64,000 bases of DNA from Ligustrum vulgare. Its lineage: Eukaryota > Streptophyta > Magnoliopsida > Lamiales > Oleaceae. The notes beneath the pieces are model-generated. The model made no database searches, was not told the DNA's origin, and saw nothing but the letters and a program-made list of their open reading frames with translations. How positions within the stretch are numbered: position 1 is the stretch's first letter; each line of letters opens with the position of its first letter. The position numbers were made by a program, and so were the translations under genes. Positions 58,801 through 64,000 of the stretch are shown here, piece by piece. The stretch is taken from NCBI GenBank assembly GCA_963555705.1, contig OY743172.1, positions 28,953,446 to 29,017,445 of the forward strand, given 5' to 3'.

Positions 58801-59280
58801 GTAAATTACGAAAAAAGGGATTTGAATTAAAAGATATTGTAAAAGCATAATCTTAGCAAAATAAGCTCACTTTTAGAATATTTTGTCAAATGACCTTCAC
58901 TATTAAATAAAAGACAAAATATATTACACAATGTCCAAAATATCCTTTCAACTCAAATGACCTTCAAGACCTACCAAACACGCCCTTATGGATTCAATAC
59001 AAGCAATGCCTTTGTTCTCTTATCTACGATGAAACATTGACATTTCTCTCATCTCCTTCTTTTTCATTGTTCTATTTCTACATGAAACCCCAAAAAAAAA
59101 TTCTTGTTTGTCCTCCATTTTGGCGAATTGATGTTTTGAATGACTTGAAAATTTGTCAAATTACCCACATTCAAAATTTGTAATTGAAGAAGAAAAAGGT
59201 ACACATCAATTCTTGCAATTTTTTGTTGGTTTTTTGTTTTGATGTACTGTAATGTGCTAATTGCTGAAGAATTTTTCGTA
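58800..59280. other. Spacer, nothing recognised
   Basis: AT-rich sequence without motifs, immediately left of the tandem-repeat domain. Confidence 0.4.
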
Positions 59281-59690
59281 ACGTCATATATGCCGTTATC
59301 TGTGATGCATAACGGCATTCATGCCATTATCTTATTTTTCAATTTTTAGCACGTATATAACTTTGAGGGTTTACGACATTGTTTTTCATACATACATTTG
59401 CTTAAGAATTTGTCATAACGTCACATATGTCGTTATTTGTGATGCATAACGGTATCTATGCCGTTATCTCATTTTTTCATTGTCTGCGTGTATATAACTT
59501 TGGAGGTTTACGACATTTTCATTGTTTCCCATATATGCATTTGCTTAAGAATTTGTCATAACGTCACATATGCCGTTATCTGCGATGCATAACGGCACCC
59601 ATGCCGTTATCTCATTTTTCCACTCTTAGCCTGTATATAACTTTGGGAGGTTATGACATTGTTGCTAATGTATCAATTTGCTTACGAATT
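59276..59690 (+). repeat. Tandem array, ~140-bp unit, three copies
   Basis: ACGTCATATATGCCGTTATC, or close variants, starts near 59281, 59418 and 59561. Each unit also has GATGCATAACGGCA, ATGCCGTTATCTCATTTTT and GTATATAACTTTG. Each unit therefore has two inverted pairs of TGCCGTTAT/ATAACGGCA. Confidence 0.85.
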
Positions 59691-60060
59691 TAAAATAAGA
59701 CAAGTATGTTGTTAGCATTCATCATGTATTAATTGAAATGTTTATTGTTATACATTTTGACTGCTATAATGTAGCACTTTGTGAATGATCAACTGAAATC
59801 TATTTATTTTATTTTATTTTGAATTGCAGTTATGGATGTGTAGACAAGGTGTGGATATCAATTTGTTATTTCCTTGAGTTTGTCGAGAAAGAATGCGGTA
59901 GGTGGATATGGAGGAAAATAGACAACTGTTGTTAATTCTATGTATTTTTCTTGTTGAATGTTTATTGAACATCTTGAAGGTGGTGTTATATATGTTATAC
60001 TAGATTCAATATGTAACATGGAGCTAACAGGTGGTTTTTTTATATTATTCTAATAAACTA
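59691..60060. other. Spacer inside the tandem-repeat domain
   Basis: AT-rich sequence linking the 140-bp and 172-bp arrays. No gene and no clear repeat copy are seen. Confidence 0.4.
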
Positions 60061-60156
60061 CCAACATAAAAGCACAGATGCCGTTATGGGTTTACTAAAA
60101 CGGCGCACACACCGTTATGGTCGTAAGCTAACTTGTCTGTCATGTAAATCGGCATT

Positions 60157-61766
60157 TGATGCGTGTCGCGATATACCTAAATAATAAATAATTCCTTACT
60201 CGTTAAATATTAATTAATAATGTAGCAAGAGTCGATCCCACGAAGAACGGAAACTAATTTTAGTTGTTCGATCAATTATAATGGAATGGGGGGTTTGTTG
60301 TATGAAATTGCTTGAATAAAAAATGTGCATAAAAATAAACAATTAAATATGACTAGAGAAATAATATAAGAAGAAATCTTGTTCTCGGGTTCGGTTGTGC
60401 CCTTAATTAATGTTATACTTTTCCTTGTAACGTGTTTATATCTCTATTCAATTATCAATCATAAATAATCAACAAGTTCTGATTATCTAAATTCTTCCTT
60501 ATGTGTATTGATTCAAAACAAGCTCTTCAAACCAATTCTAGCCACGGACAATTCTAAACAAACTCTTAGGATTTAATACACGACTAGTATGAAAATCTAG
60601 AAGAATAGATTGAATTAGATCGTTAATTTCACAAGCTCGAATTAATCAATCTAACTTGAATTATTACTAAACCTGCACGAGATTTATTTGCTACTAAAGT
60701 AAAGATTCAATGACAATTACGGATCAAGAATCTAAACATAACATATTCATGAATCCAAAGATCAATAATCCAATTGGCCAAATTAAACTATTAATCAAAT
60801 AAACTCAATTGAACATTCAAAACATAATAATCCAACAATTGAAATAAATGAATAAATTCACGCTACTAATTTGTAGGAAAAGAAAATAATATAATTGAGT
60901 TAACACAATTTCCCCTTTGAACAAGATATGGAATTTAGCCTAGCATGATTGTGGTAGATTCTTCAAGTTGCTTCATGAATTCCATTGTTGTTGATATTCT
61001 TGCGCTTGAAAATCTTTCAAGAATGCTCTATATTTTGCTCTCAATTTTCCTCAATGTCCAACCTCCTTTTTGTGGTGATTTTGCTCATTTAATACTCCCA
61101 AAATCGTGCCCTAGCTTTACCCCAAAGATATACCAAAGATAGACCTTGAATCAGATAAGGAAATTTCTTCGCGAGAAAGTTATGGCCGTAACTTTCCTTA
61201 TTACGGCCGTAAGTAAGCTACTGAAAATTTTCGAAATTTGGAATTTACGGCCGTAACTTTACAATTTACGGCCGTAAGTGCATTTCTGTCGAGAAGCGTC
61301 CGTATTCGATGTTTTGCTCATAACTTTCTCTCCCGAAGTCCGATTGTGGTGATTCAAGTTGCGTTGGAAAGAAAAATCAAATATCTACAATTCTTTGTGA
61401 AATAGATCTTCCAAAATTCGAAAGTATTCTATGAAAAAATTGAGCTTCAATATATGACTAAAATTCACCATCACAATCCTTGCGGGTTTTTGATTTCTAA
61501 CTTCACCCCAAACCTTTTTTGACCATAATTTTTGCATCTAAACTTCTTCCCATATGCCATTATTGATTTGGAGCTCTTTGAATATGCCCTTGAACCTCAC
61601 TTCTTGATTTTTTGTATTTTTTTTGTCCTGTTTTCTTTCTTTTCTTCTTTTTGACCTTACATAGCACAATAAGTGAAAGTGCATTAAACGATGCTTCAAT
61701 ATGATCAAACTAATAACAAAATAAGATAATAAGTGAATTAAATACGTGCTAATAAAGCACTTATCA
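60157..61766 (+). mobile_element. Solo LTR (1,610 bp)
   Basis: It begins TGATGCGTG and ends GCACTTATCA (TGAT...ATCA ends). A perfect 5-bp duplication GCATT flanks it (60152-60156, 61767-61771), and array sequence continues on both sides. There is no internal coding, PBS or second LTR, so it fits a solo LTR formed by LTR-LTR recombination. It contains four ACGGCCGTAA-type palindromes near 61180-61280. Confidence 0.85.
61180..61282 (+). repeat. ACGGCCGT palindrome cluster 1 (four copies)
   Basis: ATGGCCGTAA, TTACGGCCGTAA, TTACGGCCGTAA and TTACGGCCGTAA lie within about 100 bp inside the solo LTR. Confidence 0.9.
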
Positions 61767-62399
61767 GCATTGAACATCTTATTTTGGATAAAAACACTTT
61801 AATAAGTCAGTCTATCTGTTTTCATGTTGTTCCAAAAAGTTTAGAACCATAACGGCATCAATGGCGTTACGGGTACACTAAAGCTTCTTGTACTTGGCCG
61901 TTATGGTATTCAACGTGAGTGTATGTCACTTACATCGGCACTCAACATCTTATTTTTTTTTTGTAAAATCACTCTTGTAAGACAATGTATCAATTTTCAG
62001 GTAGTTCGGAATATTTTATACCCGTAACGGCAACATAGACGTTATGGGTTCACTAAAGCGGTACACTTGTCGTTATGGTCCTAACCGTGAGTGTATGTCG
62101 CTTACATTGGCACGTAACATCCTATTTTTATTTAAAGTCGCTATTGTAAGAAAATGTATCAGTTTTCAGGTAGTTCCGAACATTTTAGACCCATAGCGGC
62201 AACATAGCAGTTTATCGGTTCACTAAAGAGGCATACTTGTCGTTATGACCCTACGTTAATACTTTCTAACTTTATTCAGTCCTTAAAGATGTTAATTTTT
62301 TAAAACAAACAAATTAGGAGCTTACTTGTTATAAGAACGTTGATGACGCTTAGTTTTGTTGATTTCATAACGAATAACTCAAGTATCTTAAATGAATGC

Positions 62400-63204
62400 A
62401 TTGTGTTTGTAATGGAGTATGATGGCAAGTATACTGTTATCAACTTTACTTGAACATTTTTCTATTCCGTCAAAGTTAGACAATATATCCACACCCAAGA
62501 ATACATAAATTTCATAATTCCAAAACTTAGAACCCGTTCGGTTGCATTTAGAGGCATAACGACAAGCTTGCAACTTTGGTATTAATATATTCGAAAGCAT
62601 GCCGTTATCAACTTTACTTGATCATTTTTCGATTCCGTCAAAGCCAGACCACGTGTCCACACCCAAGAATACATAAATTTCATAATTCCATAACTTAGAA
62701 CCCGTCTGGTCGCATTTAGAGGTATAACAGCAAGCTTGCTGCTTTGGTATTGATATAACAACAAGTATGCCCTTATCAACTTTAATTGAACATTTTTCTA
62801 TTATGTCAAAGCCAGACCACATATCCACACCCAAGAATATATAAATTTCATAATTCCATAACTTAGAACCCGTCTAGTCGCATTTAGAGGCATGACGGCA
62901 AGCTTATCGCTTTGGTATTAATATATTAGCAAGCATGCATTATCAACTTTACTTGAGCATTTTTCTATTTCGTCAAATTCAAACCATATATCCACACCCA
63001 AGAATACATAAATTTTATAATTCCATAACTTAGAACTCGTTCGGTCACATTTAGAGGCATATCGGCAAGCTTGCCGCTTTGGTATTAATATAACGGCAAC
63101 CATGCCGTTATCAACTTTATTTGAACTTTTTTCTATTTTGTCAAATTCAGACAGTATATCCACACCCAAGAATACATAAATTTCATAATTCCATAACTTA
63201 GAAC
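62400..63204 (+). repeat. Tandem array, 168-bp unit, about 4.8 copies
   Basis: The marker ATATCCACACCCAAGAATA recurs at about 62484, 62653, 62820, 62987 and 63155 (spacings 167-169). Each unit also has CATAACTTAGAAC, CATTTAGAGGCAT, GGCAAGCTTGC and TTTGGTATTAATATA. As 168 is a multiple of three, long - strand frames run across units; they contain indels and stops and are not taken as genes. The array is cut at 63204 by an LTR. Confidence 0.92.
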
Positions 63205-64000
63205 TGATGTGATCCGGACCAGGCATCGAAGGGCGAAGTCGAGACATCGGCAGTATGACGGTGATCTACATGGAAAACGGAGCAAGTTTCATGTTGGAAT
63301 CGAGCCGAGAAGACGAAAGAATCAAGCCGAGCCGAGTACACGAAATTGTTTATGCAGAAAGGGCCTTACGGCCGTAATGGAAATCCTTCACGGCCGTAAA
63401 TCATATAATCACGGCCGTAAAAGCTATTGTCACGGCCGTAATCAACTATCGAAGGAAAAGGCAGAATTTCAGCAGAAAAGGTCTCACGGCCGTAATGTCC
63501 AGTCTTATGGCCGTAAAATTCAAACCGGAGGAAATTCACGGCCGTAATCATTGTGTCAAGGCCATAACCAATAACTCAGTTTTGATCAGAAAGGCCTTTA
63601 CGGCCGTAAATGAGCAACGCCGGATTTTCCGGAATTTTTCCAATTATTTTGTTTCCTTTTATTATTTTAGGTTATTTTCCTATTTTAGAATTTTATTCTA
63701 GTTAGAATTCTATTTTAAGTAAATTAGATGCTAGGTTATTTTGCTTATTTATACGCTTTTTCAATTCATTGTAAACAGATAAGTTTGAGTTGATTAATAA
63801 AATTTGTGAGAGATTCTCCAAAATTGAGAGGTTGAGTTTATTCCCTTTTTCTTGAACTTATCAAAGATCCGATCTTTGTGGCATTCTTCCAGCAAACTTA
63901 TCAAATATTCACAAGAATATTTGTGGCGTTTCCGAATTCAAAACTTATCAAGGAAATTGACAAGTCCTTGTGGCGTTCACCAATCTTGGTTCTTCAATCC
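63205..64000 (+). mobile_element. Left part of an LTR retrotransposon LTR, runs off the window
   Basis: It starts TGATGTGATCC exactly within a repeat unit (after CTTAGAAC). It carries nine ACGGCCGTAA-like palindromes, then a TATA-like TATTTATACG (about 63746) and AATAAA (about 63796). A leader-like region with repeated GTGGCGTT follows, in the order expected of U3-R-U5. AGAAC just before 63205 is the probable left target site; the right one is outside the window. Confidence 0.65.
63364..63610 (+). repeat. ACGGCCGT palindrome cluster 2 (about nine copies)
   Basis: TTACGGCCGTAA or TCACGGCCGTAA occurs about every 20-40 bp from 63364 to 63610. Seven copies have intact ACGGCCGT and two are altered (ATGGCCGT, AAGGCCAT). 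Confidence 0.92.

Larger units (their letters stand above)
60061..62270 (+). repeat. Tandem array, ~172-bp unit, split by a solo LTR
   Basis: The first unit (60061-60156) is broken off by the LTR and resumes at 61767. Units recur near 61767, 61938 and 62111 (marker GCACTCAACATCTTATTTT and variants). Each holds CATAACGGCA or GTAACGGCAACATAG, a GGTTCACTAAAG segment, CGTTATGG and GTGAGTGTATGTC. Confidence 0.8.

Noticed and set aside
62388..63247. Four overlapping minus-strand frames in the 168-bp array
   Set aside because: They arise because the unit length is a multiple of three. Copies have indels and stops, and frames start at arbitrary repeat positions.
63209..63547. 112-codon frame with repeated HGRKS
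   Set aside because: The repeat is the translation of the ACGGCCGTAA palindromes within an LTR, not a protein repeat.

Overview
This window is nuclear DNA of a dicot plant. It is AT-rich with long repeat-filled spacers, spliced genes, and plant-type transposable elements. The two clearly recognised nuclear genes are an INDETERMINATE-DOMAIN (IDD) zinc-finger transcription factor and a plant SNF2 ATPase of the ETL1/CHR19 (SMARCAD1-like) type. There is no bacterial gene organisation, no tRNA or rRNA gene that I could support, and no CRISPR array.

Layout. 1-6.5 kb: remnants of Ty3/gypsy LTR retrotransposons on the + strand, with polypurine tract plus LTR starts at 110 and 4567. Between them are two intact intronless reading frames on the - strand: a LOG-family (cytokinin-activating type) protein and an unrecognised cysteine-cluster protein. 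The second LTR (4567-6460) contains two tandem arrays. 6.5-11.1 kb: decayed gypsy gag/protease and a CACTA (En/Spm) fragment with one terminus. 11.1-15.7 kb: spacer full of short AT-rich MITE-like copies. 15.7-18.95 kb: the IDD gene (+), three exons, 582 aa, with a GC-AG first intron. 19-23.5 kb: three hAT-type elements with target-site duplications. 23.5-29.35 kb: an old LINE RNase H region split by a 4.95-kb Ty1/copia element whose two LTRs look identical by eye. 29.5-34.2 kb: more terminal-inverted-repeat elements. 36.6-48.9 kb: the CHR19/ETL1-like gene (-), which I could assemble into 12 exons (761 aa) with all phases matching. Its introns carry nested hAT elements, a PIF/Harbinger-like element, local duplications and a C24 tract. 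49.1-50.6 kb: a Helitron-like element built of tandem subunits, just upstream of that gene. 51.3-54.5 kb: probable LTR-derived sequence. 54.5-59.2 kb: mostly unassigned, with possible exon relics. 59.2-63.2 kb: a composite domain of tandem repeats (about 140, 172 and 168 bp) sharing a TGCCGTTAT/ATAACGGCA motif, interrupted by a 1.6-kb solo LTR and at its right edge by the start of another LTR. Both LTRs carry clusters of the palindrome ACGGCCGT.

Functionally the host genes are unrelated neighbours: cytokinin nucleotide processing (putative), transcriptional control of plant development (IDD) and chromatin remodelling (CHR19). The dominant theme is layered transposon insertion, and many events can be dated relative to each other because the duplicated target sites are still readable. 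I found no clear novel multi-gene system. The best candidates for new biology are the ACGGCCGT palindrome clusters in the 60-64 kb LTRs, the tandem-repeat domain they sit in, the Helitron-like tandem array at the CHR19 promoter, and the intact but unrecognised Cys-cluster reading frame.
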